From positions 121,656,891 through 121,720,890 of the forward strand of contig CM043947.1 in the NCBI GenBank assembly GCA_014529385.2: a DNA stretch of 64,000 nt. Reading direction: 5' to 3'. Each line of letters starts with the position of its first letter. Positions within the stretch are counted from its first letter, which is position 1. The position numbers and the translations under genes are program-made. The notes below the pieces were generated by a model. That model was not told the DNA's origin. It made no database searches and saw only the letters and a program-made list of their open reading frames with translations. The DNA comes from Adiantum capillus-veneris. Taxonomy: Eukaryota; Streptophyta; Polypodiopsida; Polypodiales; Pteridaceae. This document shows positions 20,098 to 29,706 of this stretch, in pieces.

Positions 20098-21185
20098 CAG
20101 TCGACAACAATGGCGCAGGACCAAAACCGAGATGGGTATCAAGCCGCACGAGGGCTAAGGGATTGCAAGAACCACCACTCTATTCAAGGTATCAAGGAGA
20201 GAGTAAGACAAAGACTCAAGGGTCAACAGAGCCTGGAGGGCCACCCATAGAACGAGTTTGAAGAGATGAACCATCTCTGGCGAGAACTGTTAGAAATTAT
20301 GGCTTAGGAGCACCACTGGGTGAGGAACAAGCCTACTACAGAAGACCTGAGGAGGTATATCGATTAGGACGTGGAGATCCAATGATGAGATTTGTAGACC
20401 ATCGTAGAATTAGACATTCTCAAGTGCAAAAATGGGTAAACAAGAAATACACAGGAAACAGAGACCCAAGAGATCATGTAGCAGCCTTTGTGCATGTAAT
20501 TAGAGCTGAAGAGGTGTTAGACTTCCTTACCCAATTTGCAGAGTTTGGACTAACCCTAGAGGATGACGCTGCCACTTGGTATGACTCTGGAGAGCGTAGA
20601 GACTTTGAGTCTATGGAGGAAGTGTTTGACGAATTTATCGAGGAATTCTCACAAAGGGGGATAGCTCATAATACCGTCTCACAAATCCATAAATTCAAAC
20701 AGAAAGATGGGGAATCTATACGAAAGGCAGCCCTAAGACTAAAAAGATATGTTAAGTTCTGTCCTGTGGAAGAACTGCCACTTCAGTCCAGACTTATGCT
20801 TATATTCATCCAAGGACTAAGGAATGCGCATCTCCAGAAAGACTTACATATGAAGAGGAGCACGATGTTGAATGAATTGACCAAGGAGGCTCTTTACCTT
20901 GTGGACAATTGCGCGGTCTACAAAGAGGGGGAGTTCAAGGACCTTGACGACGATTCATCTTCACAACAAAGTGGATTCAAGTCTTCTAAGACAGCACCGA
21001 AGGGAGAAGTAGCTGTAAACCAAGAGCAGCTTGTAGATGAAGTGCTAAAAAAGATTAACTTGTATGCCAAACCCCAGGCTAAACAGCCAAAGTGGTGTGC
21101 TATTGAACAAAAGTGGACAAACCATGGGACAGAGGAATGTTATTATAACAAAGGATATGTGAGAGAGAGACCTTACGCTCCCTAA
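20088..21185 (+). pseudogene. Gag of element E
   Basis: The start ATG at 20088 (MALTVDNNGAGPKPRW) overlaps the end of ORF1 by ten bases in another frame. A TGA at 20259-20261 interrupts the frame. The gag domain (PF03732 type) follows with GNRDPRDHVAAFVHVI, LTLEDDAATWYDSGE, FDEFIEEFSQRGIAHN, KFKQKDGESIRKAALRLKRY and LMLIFIQGLRNAHLQKDL. The C-terminus has WCAIEQKWTNHGTEEC, a reduced Cys/His motif lacking the second Cys of a classical knuckle. The frame ends at 21185, and the inverted D-family LTR starts 31 bases later, so pol is absent. Confidence 0.85.
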
Positions 21186-21215
21186 TCTCAGGTAGCTTCG
21201 CCTCAAGTTCCACCG

Positions 21216-21831
21216 TGTGTGCGTATGTCGCACGTGTCAATGCAAGGAACTTGCCGATACACCGTGTGCGAGCCACAACTGGCTCCAAGCACACAACAAG
21301 CCTAAACTAGTAAGCTCAAAGAAGGCGATGGTGTGTCACTCACCGCTCTATGCTTGCTTCGTGGAGGATTCCTCGCCGCGAAGAAGAAGGGGCCGCCGCT
21401 TCGCCGCGCTCAACCGCTTTGCTGCCGCCGTGCCGTCGTCGCAATGCTCGATCGCACACACTCTCTTTCTCTCTCTCTCGCATACACACACACACACACA
21501 CACACAAGGAGATGAAGAAGAAGAAGAAGAGGGAGATGGAGATGGAGCAAGAGCACTCTTCTATTGCACAAATGAGAGAATGAGTGAATTTTAGGTTTAA
21601 TTGACTTTTATATGAGCTCACCCCATTCACACTTGGATGCCCATGCTTAGCCAACTAATCCCTTGAATGTTCCAATTAGAGTGCGTCTCTCATCGGTGAT
21701 CACTCTTACCCTTTTCCTATTGGACCGACAAGCCTGGTACCTGACTCTACCAAATAAATAATACAATGTCCGTCATAGATTACAACGTCCATCGTAGGTG
21801 ATAGGGTGTCCGTGAGCCGTGAGGGTTAACA
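21216..21831 (-). mobile_element. Second copy of the D-family LTR, inverted
   Basis: On the minus strand this copy starts TGTTAACCC at 21831 and ends CACACA at 21216. It matches 11188-11831 throughout, including the TATA region, the microsatellite and the GC-rich tail. A polypurine tract lies directly before its start, so it is a 3' LTR of a minus-strand copy and not the partner of the plus-strand LTR at 11.2 kb. Confidence 0.85.
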
Positions 21832-21960
21832 TGCCCCCCTTCCTGATGTAGATTCCGTCCTCGGAAGCTATTGAGTTGAAGCTCGTTCGTCGAGGTGGAA
21901 GAGCATTTGAGATGAATGTCCTTAGCCTTCTTCAGTTACTGCAAAATCAAACAACATTGG
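21832..21960 (-). other. Polypurine tract and pol C-terminal remnant next to the inverted LTR
   Basis: The minus strand reads TCAGGAAGGGGGGCA just before the LTR start, a good polypurine tract for plus-strand priming. Upstream, residues such as TSTNELQLNSFRGRN resemble the extreme C-terminus of plant Ty3 pol proteins. The rest of that element is absent or displaced by element B. Confidence 0.5.
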
Positions 21961-23446
21961 CACAGTAATTGCATTCTCATAAGTGATTAAAAAGCATATG
22001 CAGTTTGAGGCAGACAAATTGATTGGTAACAGAATTTTAAACAATTTGTCAGTAATAAACATTAAATTGCAATATAATCAAATGCATAAACAAATGTAAA
22101 GGTAAAAAATTAAACAAGTCTAGGGTCGCTAATTTAACGGTCGAAAGGCACTAGAGATCGACTATTAATACCATGGGTAAGCTTCTTAATTTTCTCTGGT
22201 CAATTAAGTTGTTTAATCATGAGAGTGAAGTATTTCATGTTCGAGGGCTGACTAGAGGCTATACCTAGAAGACCTTGTAGTTAAGCTACGATAAAAGGAA
22301 TTTCTCATGAAATCATCGCCTGACTAATTACCTTTTCTTTGACCTCCCAAAGTCTTTTCACAGTGATTCAATTTTGATGTGTGTGCTTATTTTGTATGCC
22401 TTGGGTTTTTTGCTTTTCAAGGAAAAGCGCCCACACTGGGAACCTCTAGGGCTCTAGTACCATAGGCGATACATGTGAGTGAAGTACCCAATCAAGCTGA
22501 GATTTCTTTTCCAGCTTAAGATTTTACAATGTGGCACTTTGATTTTTTGTTTGTTCATTTTCAACATTCAAATTTTGTAACTTTGGGGGGTCATATAACA
22601 CTGATACACCTCCCCAGGCTCATCACACTAGTAAACTCCCTTTATAATACTTAAGCTAAAGGTCAATAAAGACGAAGCCCACTAGAAAGTTCTAGTACAT
22701 TGCACACAATGCTGCTTAAATCGGATTAAGAACCTAAGTAACATTGATTATTAGGAAGTCATTCCCCATGGTATTAAGAGAAGATCTCTAACACCTAACT
22801 TGGTCAAACTAGCTTAGTCGAACTTGCTTGATTTTTAAACATAGACAAGTGATTATGAAAAAAAAGTACATTGAATTAAATGTTTGATACTAAGCAAATG
22901 TGCTGGATATTATGCTACCAATCAAAATCAAAGCAGACAATCATAGATGCAAAAAAGATAAGGGACAATGCTAATCGACAAGAAACACCGATGGCCGCGC
23001 TTGATTTGAAGAGTGAGTCGAGATAAAGATTCCATGAAGGTCCAAATCCTAACAACAGCAACACGTTCCTGTACACACAAGGAAAGACAAGGAATACCTC
23101 TAGGAGGCACATCAGTGGGAAAAAAGAACTTTGCTAATCACTCAACTCTAAAATAGAAACGCTCCTATCGTACTAATTCTACCTACCCTCCGTCACTTGA
23201 GTGATGGGGATCAAAGGTATTTTATGACATAGGTTTCTGTTTCAATGTACCGGATGTGAATGTGTAGGTCTGAGTCAATGTTTTGACTTTTACTGTGCAT
23301 ACTCGTTTGCTAATTGCTCTTGCTCTTTATTTATTTTTGTTTTTTGTGAGTATAAGGCTTTATATGTACATTCCCTAAGATTGAGATTAAGAGGTCACGG
23401 AGGAAGGTTGAGAGGGAAACAAGTGAATGATGGATGTCAACAAACA
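21961..23446 (-). mobile_element. 3' LTR of element B (distal end undefined) and adjoining sequence
   Basis: On the minus strand the LTR starts TGTTTGTTGACATCC at 23446, directly after a polypurine tract. A TATA-like ACATATAAAGCC lies near 23360. I could not place the other LTR end, which should fall somewhere between 21.96 and 22.9 kb. No coding sequence is visible across this AT-rich stretch. Confidence 0.5.
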
Positions 23447-23461
23447 CTCCCCCCTTCCTTG
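23447..23461 (-). promoter_or_regulatory. Polypurine tract of element B
   Basis: On the minus strand, CAAGGAAGGGGGGAG abuts the LTR start TGTTTG. Polypurine tracts prime plus-strand DNA synthesis. A second tract of the same type (AGGAAGGGGGGGG) lies upstream near 23757-23770. Confidence 0.75.
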
Positions 23462-23467
23462 GGTAGA

Positions 23468-23683
23468 TCATACCGTTTGAAATGAGCTTGTCACCCTTTG
23501 AAACCAATTGTTCCAGTTGGTGATAGGTGGGGATTTTTGCCAGTAGTTTTCTATTACCTTAGGTGCCTCGTCGAGTTGCAAGGGTGGTAAGGTACTCTCC
23601 CAAGATCGAACTTGAAGTGGTTCATCAGGTGATTCTGGAACACTGGGAGGTGTGGATTCTTTTGTAGCTTCATGGAGGTCCAC
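23468..23683 (-). pseudogene. Short C-terminal ORF before the polypurine tract (element B)
   Basis: A 71-codon open stretch of acidic, Pro- and Ser-rich sequence (PPSVPESPDEPLQV) and a Trp-rich end (NYWQKSPPITNWNNWF). It ends just before the polypurine tract. No homology is recognised. It is probably the tail of the element's last ORF. Confidence 0.3.
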
Positions 23684-23748
23684 TACTATAGGTGGAGAGT
23701 GTAGAGAAGCTTTCCTCTATGGATGCATTATATGAGGAGCTAGAAGCT

Positions 23749-24168
23749 TCATGGGACCCCCCCCCTTCCTGAGCTAGGTGAAACAAATTGTTCTTTCTTT
23801 GGTACCCAAACTAGCTCTGGAGCGGGTGTGTAGCATTCTGTGATTTTTTTCTTTTCGCGATGGTTGATTCGTTTTGGAGCTACAGGATTGGGCTCACATG
23901 GGTCAGGTGACAGGTAAGAACACAATCTACGTTTTGGTACCCAGATCTGATCATTTCCTTGATAGTAGCGTTGGGCTTCCAATAGTCGTTTAGGAATCCA
24001 TCGCAATATTTTCTTACTTTTCTTGGAGCGAGTGGTACGTTTCTTACAAGTATTTTGTTTTTTAGCACTAGCTATGGTCGCTAAAGAAGCTTTAGGGACC
24101 CACTTGTAAGTTTTCTTCGTTATATTAGGATGAGTCTTGTCAAAAGCTATATGCATTGCTTGTAGCAT
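23749..24168 (-). pseudogene. ORF with WVPK repeats (element B)
   Basis: This ORF of about 139 codons follows the protease region. It contains YKWVPKASL, then a compact unit RWIPKRLLEAQRYYQGND followed by QIWVPKRRL, and later LVWVPKKEQF. It is Lys/Arg-rich with no catalytic residues visible. The same unit recurs in element C at the same place relative to the protease and polypurine tract. In the sequence seen here, RT, RNase H and integrase are missing between protease and this ORF. A nucleic-acid-binding or packaging function would fit its charge but is a guess. Confidence 0.55.
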
Positions 24169-24429
24169 ATTTAAGGGTACGGGAATTTCATTTCCCTCAG
24201 GTGTTACCCAGGTCGTTCCCCTATTTCCCCAAGTGTCTATGGTTGCTGCTAGGTGGACCTAATCCACATTGTCCGACTCAGTCATCCCAGGTAGTACATC
24301 CATATAAGGAGAATCTTCCCCAACATCAGTGTCCGCTTTACACGTGTAACAATACTGCAATGGGGCCGAGTGAACTGTGGTGTCATATCTATGACCGATT
24401 ATAAACCTATTTCCTAGGGGATGTGCTCG

Positions 24430-24853
24430 ACCCGATGTGCTCGACCCGTCACAAGATCCACTCGAATGACAGAATCTTGGAACTGCAAGTAGACATGGTT
24501 TTTAGACCAGTCATGCACCATTTTTGCTTCCCTCATGAAAGGACGTCCTAAGATCATCTCCGTGCCATAGTGTGTTTGGAGAAATCCATAACAATAAAGG
24601 TAATCCTTATTTTATGTCTAAAGACCTTGATCTTGAGGTCTTCTAGCATCTAAATAGGTTTAACAATAGACCCATTGGCCATCTTCACTACTATGGTTGT
24701 GGTCGCAAGGTGAGGTCTTCCCATAGTTTCCCAACAATTTTTAGTCACAATGCTAACCCCAGCGCCACCATCAAGGATTCCCTTCACAATTAATCCCTTT
24801 GTAGTGATTGGTATGGTCGCATTGGATTCATCACCCTCAAAGTATTGTCCCAA
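24430..24853 (-). pseudogene. Aspartic protease relic of element B
   Basis: The open part (24650-24853) reads YFEGDESNATIPITTKG then VKGILDGGAGVSIVT. This is the retropepsin active-site block, with DGGAG in place of DSGAG or DTGAG. Further downstream, across frameshifts and stops, come FRHKIRITFIVMDFS and MVHDWSKNHVYLQFQDS, which parallel the MVQDWGYDHIYL segment of element A. The Ser/Thr after the catalytic Asp is lost, so the enzyme would be impaired. Confidence 0.7.
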
Positions 24854-25106
24854 ATTGTTAACAGGTATTTCTATAACAAGGTTCTCATCTAGGTTGGGTT
24901 GTGGATCTTGGGTTGTGGATCTAAGTTTTCCTCCTCTATTGGCATCTCCCCAGCTCCATCCATCTATGCAAATTGTGGTAGCCCAAACTTCAGTTCTCCA
25001 TTGAGGAAGGCTCGAAGAGCTGAGACTAGCTCAGGGTCTTTATATAGTTTGGACATAATGGTGGTTCTAACTTCTGAAGACATGAAATCCATCAGTTTGG
25101 CAATGT

Positions 25107-25718
25107 TTAACGGCACCTTTTGGCCTTGAGTCCCTTGACGTGGGAAGATGGGATCTCCATTTCTTCGATAGGATCAGGTAGTCCCTCTGTAAACATTCTT
25201 TCCATCAAGAACTGAGTACGCCCACTTTCCCATGACTTTAAGTCACTTTCTTCTTGGATGACACTAGGTATGTCCAAGGGTCTATGGACTTGGTGAGGTT
25301 GTTGTTGCGTAGGGAACACGGTGTCTATAATCTGGATCTTCTTAGGTGCTGGTTCTAGATCCCTTTGGGTATCTTCTACCAAACTCCTTAATTGCTTGAC
25401 TCGCTCGATCTCCTCTGTAGGGTTTGGATAAGTTCCTATCTTCTTTTTGGATCTTGGCCATTGTGGCTCATGAAGACCTTCCTTGTTGGTTTCTATGTTA
25501 GTGGTCATTTTGGTCTCCATGGTTTCACCTGAATCAGAATCTTCTTCAGCGTCGTTCATATATACGGGGTCGTCACCAGTCCCTATGTTGGTCTTTGAAC
25601 TGGGGTCTGACTTCGCTGCTTTTTGCGATCTCTTTTTTCGTGTTTTCTTCTTTTTCTGAGATTGGGCAATTGATGCCGTGTCTCTTTCCTCAAGAATATA
25701 ATTTTGTTTTTGGAGCAT
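25107..25718 (-). pseudogene. Charged gag-protease linker of element B
   Basis: About 200 codons, starting with a basic cluster (KKKKTRKKRSQKAAK), then an acidic and polar part (NDAEEDSDSGETMET), then PTEEIERVKQLRSLVEDTQRD, which is helix-prone. It connects the zinc-knuckle part of gag to the protease. The frame differs from the upstream gag ORF by a shift near 25700. No known domain is seen. Confidence 0.5.
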
Positions 25719-26463
25719 CGATTGTGTGTACGTTTACTGGTACCACGGGTGTACTTGGTGATGGCTCCTCGGTAACTTCAATCAAGTTTAATGGCGTGAT
25801 CTTCGGTGCATTTGAATTATTTGGACATTGGGCAATCAAATGATCTATGCCACATCGATTACACATGAGTATCGGCATTGTAAACGTACCCGCTTGATTG
25901 GTTTGCATTAGTGTGGCGTTCTTTTGTAGCCTAATAGGACACTCGGCTACACGATGTGGACCTCCACACTCATAGCATTGAAGAGGTGGTCTCTTAGCAG
26001 TGTAATTGATATTTTGGCCTCTTGCTGCAAGACTAGCTACTTGATATACAGGTTTGACTTGTCCCCAATAGTCCTCCATGTAGTATCGTGGACTTTCTTA
26101 AAGCACATCCATCCCATAGGTGATATTAGGATCTACATCTTCCTCATAGCCTTCCAAACAAGAAATAGATGACTCACAACCCACTTGATTCATAGAAGTG
26201 ATTCTCGGATGTGGTGGTTGCGGTCCTAGCACTGGAGGTGGTAAGGGTGTTGTTTGAAAAACATTTTTGGCCCTAGGGACCATGTGTTGTGTTGTTTGTT
26301 CAAGAGGTGGGGCCGGCATCAAGGCAGGCACCCGAGGTGTGTCTGTCCATGCTAAGGTTGGTCTATTGGCCATCGCACACTTAAATACTATGCAATCCTT
26401 AGCTTGATGACCATACCTCCCACATGCATTGCAGTTTCGTCTATCTCTCAACAAAGGCAAAAG
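25690..26463 (-). pseudogene. Gag zinc-knuckle region of element B
   Basis: Two stretches in the same frame (26463-26098 and 26079-25690) are separated by one TAA. Three zinc knuckles are visible: CNACGRYGHQAKDC, the canonical C-x2-C-x4-H-x4-C, and then CYECGGPHRVAEC and CNRCGIDHLIAQC, both with only three residues between Cys and His. A Pro-rich segment (TPLPPPVLGPQPPHP) lies between the first and second and matches the Pro-rich part of element A gag. The capsid-like N-terminus is missing, because relic J on the other strand begins at about 26465. Confidence 0.75.
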
Positions 26464-26464
26464 G

Positions 26465-26710
26465 ATGTTACTGATAAGCACAAAAGAGCCCTAACGTTCA
26501 AATAAAATGACTGGGTCTTGCTTGAATTTCCCAAGGCTCGATAAGGCACACGACGGGCAAGAATCCTACGGGACACCAAAACTATTATGCTAAACTAGCA
26601 AATAGGTACTATAGCCCCTTTCAAATTCTTAGGACAATCAATGAGATGACCTATCAACTCAAGTTGCAACCTAAACCTTGTCAATGCTTACAATGATTCC
26701 CTAGAGTAAG
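26465..26710 (+). pseudogene. Integrase C-terminal relic J (plus strand)
   Basis: In two frames the plus strand reads TDKHKRALTFK, then NDWVLLEFPKAR, and after a shift YAKLANRYYSPFQILRTINEMTYQLKLQ. This is the integrase C-terminal GPY/F-type region of a chromovirus-like Ty3 element (compare the usual KL-RYYGPF-IL pattern). Several in-frame stops are present. It truncates the gag of element B. Confidence 0.7.
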
Positions 26711-27501
26711 CAAATGTAAATATGTATAAATGAACAAAGTTTTTGTCTTATAAGACTCTCTTTTTCTTTATTGTGCACACATGTTAATAAGTATGCATGC
26801 TTAGGGTCATGTTTGTGGGGACGACGCCTCTTAAACACCAAGTAGAGAATGTCACTCTACTATGGAAGATTGAAACGGACTAAAGTGCAGACATGCTTGC
26901 AGCGGCAGCTAAGGCTCTTAAGCACCAAATGGACTAGTCATCCATTGCACACTAAGTAACACACTCTCTATTGTGTGTCTTGAGCTTCCTTCTTCTTCTC
27001 CAAGCTGTGTGCGATGGTGTTGTAGGGTAAAATAGGGGTCCTCTGCCCGCTAGCAAACGGATTAATGACTAGGCTGTATCTTCTCTACCTCATAGTCGAG
27101 GAAGACTATGATTTCAAGCGAGAGGTGATGTCATAAAAACTAATCTCTAATACTCCCAAATGATTTTCTCATGTTAAACTGATCATTTAATATGGGGAAG
27201 TACCAGGGAGTAAAAGCTAGAATATTGATAAGGATGCCAGACCAGGCTCTGTCAGGGATCCAAAGGAGGGAAAATAGGGATCCAAAGGGGTACAGTCTGC
27301 AAAAGAGCAATGTGCTTCAATGGGGCCTAAAAGACCTAAGGTTCAGCTCCATTAAGACTTCCATACGCTAAGGTTCCAAAAATTAACTCATTTATCCAAT
27401 GGCCAAAGAAAGGGGAAAATTGGATGGTCATGGAACACTAAAAAGTCTTCCCACATCCCTAGGAAGGAGGGGGCAAGCCCTTTTAGAAGGGGATGCGAGA
27501 G

Positions 27502-27503
<2 letters not shown>
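26711..27503. other. Non-coding stretch
   Basis: No gene, repeat family or RNA could be supported. The sequence is moderately AT-rich without long open frames. Confidence 0.4.

Positions 27504-27538
<35 letters not shown>
27504..27538. repeat. CA microsatellite
   Basis: A (CA)n run. The open frames across it are Thr-His or Cys-Val repeats without biological meaning. Confidence 0.9.
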
Positions 27539-27540
<2 letters not shown>

Positions 27541-27614
27541 GGCGCCCCCTTTACACAAAGGGAATATTGGACACATGTCAGGCTCCTAGGCCAGTTGCCC
27601 CAATCTCCCCTCAA

Positions 27615-27950
27615 ATCCTATTGGATGGCCATAGAGGTGGACCAATGAGAATTAGGTTAGAGTAAATTTAGCCTAATCAATTAAAAAATGCTTGATAAAA
27701 GAACCAATAGAAATTAAGCTCCCTAGAAGACTATTGGACAGTCTACCAACGGGTCCAATGAGCATTCAGCAACCCAATGGCTTGCCTAATTTCTATTGGC
27801 CAGAAGACTAAGAGGTCCAATGAGAGTTTAATTGAATTATTTAATTACCTGAAGCTCTCACAAAAGGGGAAATGGGGACACTTCTCAAAAGCCTATCAAT
27901 TGTGCTTCTAATTTGTGATTGGCTAAGCTTTAGAGGAGCCAATGGGAGGC
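27615..27950. other. Cluster of CCAAT/ATTGG motifs
   Basis: About ten CCAAT pentamers on both strands occur in roughly 330 bp, many as CCAATGAG, CCAATAG or their complements, with degenerate spacing. CCAAT boxes bind NF-Y in plant promoters. No gene start is seen next to the cluster, so it may equally be a decayed tandem repeat. Confidence 0.4.
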
Positions 27951-29660
27951 CAGCATGAGCAAATAGCAAGAGGGGTCGATCAAGATGAGAGAGAGGGCTG
28001 CATTTTACTCTAACACAATGCTACACACACACACACAACTCATGTGTGCAAGAAGAACTCCATATCCTTCTCCAAGCATTAAGAAGTTGAGGCCTACACC
28101 AACAACTCTTGGCTATGGAATGCAAATCCAACCAAGATCCAAGCTTCAATGGCATGCTCATCTCCTCTACCATGCTAATGACTAAGCTAAGCTATGCTAT
28201 TAGAGTGATTATGTGAGGAGAATACTTCTTTCTCGTAAGAGACCTCTTCTCCCTCTCAATCTATCCTCAGTCCCTGCTAGCTCTCACCATTTTTGAAGGT
28301 GGTCTTGGGACTGAGGCTAGGGACACTAGGTGTGTTTTTCAAGCATAATTTGGTGCATGAAGCTTCCATCTTCATTGCACCAACAAGTTTTGTCAAGGAA
28401 CACAAGTTACTAGTGCATCAAATGTTACATTGGTAGCCATCCAAGGGTTGCTAGCAAAAATTTTGCAGTAGGATTGACATTGAATGGAGGGCCCTAATCA
28501 GATGCCCCCCACCCCCCCCCCCCCGACCTCACCGGTATATTATTTCATGTGTTTCTTAGTTTCAAGGATGGTTTTTGAAACCAAACATTGATGCACGAGG
28601 GAGGGGTGTTAATTAAGGGGAAGAAGACATGGGGGTGCATTTTAAAACTAAACTTGGCTGGAAAAGAAGGGGGGTTCGAAGCCACAAATTCTCTTTTTTA
28701 ATACATTTTTTTAAAAGCATGGCACCAAGAAAAAGGTGTAAATAGGCAGCCAACCTTGATTATGCTTTGGATTGTGGCAAAAGTGGCTTAAAAAGGATTT
28801 GATGTTAGGCTACCTCATAACCACAAGTTAACATGATCCCAACCCCAACCATTTCTTGGTGTTGAAGCTCATAACAACTCCGCTATTGAATAGTTTGCCA
28901 AAAGATTAAGGGAACGTCAGGCTGAGAGAATTTATAGGCACTCTTATTGGTAGGTAGTTTGGTAGATGGGGGAAGCCATATTTGAGCCCCTATTGAAAGC
29001 ATAGTTGCTTTTGGTCAAGGTTCTTCTATGGACAAAAAATGATGTGTTGTGAATAGGATGCAGATTTTGTAAGAGCCACAATATGAAGTTGTGCATGACC
29101 ATAGAGGAGAGAGGAATTTGGAGGGTTATAGATTGTTGCGGTAGATAGGAAAGTCAGGTACCCTTGTTGAAACACCCTTACCCTCATTGAAATGCCCCTA
29201 TCCTCATTAGAACCCACTCATTTCCATGCTCTTTATTGCTTGTATTCACCCAATCTATGCATCGATAAGTCTGCAAGAAGCCAGGGCCGAGAAGAAGTTC
29301 CAAGCCCCGTAAGCAGTTAGTTATGATTATGTTTCGTCATTGCACTAATCCCTATCCTCATTAGTTTACCAGAGCCTCCATGGTATATGAACCATGTTTG
29401 AATGCAAAACTCATGCATTACAACCTTTAAATAGCGCTCCATCCTCCAAAAAGCACTTCATGTATGGCATAAAAAACCTCTCAAGTACACACTTGTGAGG
29501 ATCGAATTTTATAGCCTATCAAGGCACATCCACTTGTATACTTCACAAGATGTGCATCTATACTAAAGATAAAGGGGGAGGGATTCCGGTTCCCCCCCCT
29601 GCCACGCGTCAGCTTCTCCTTCAACCAGCGGGTGTGGCCTGCAGCGCCCGGAAACACAAT

Positions 29661-29706
<46 letters not shown>

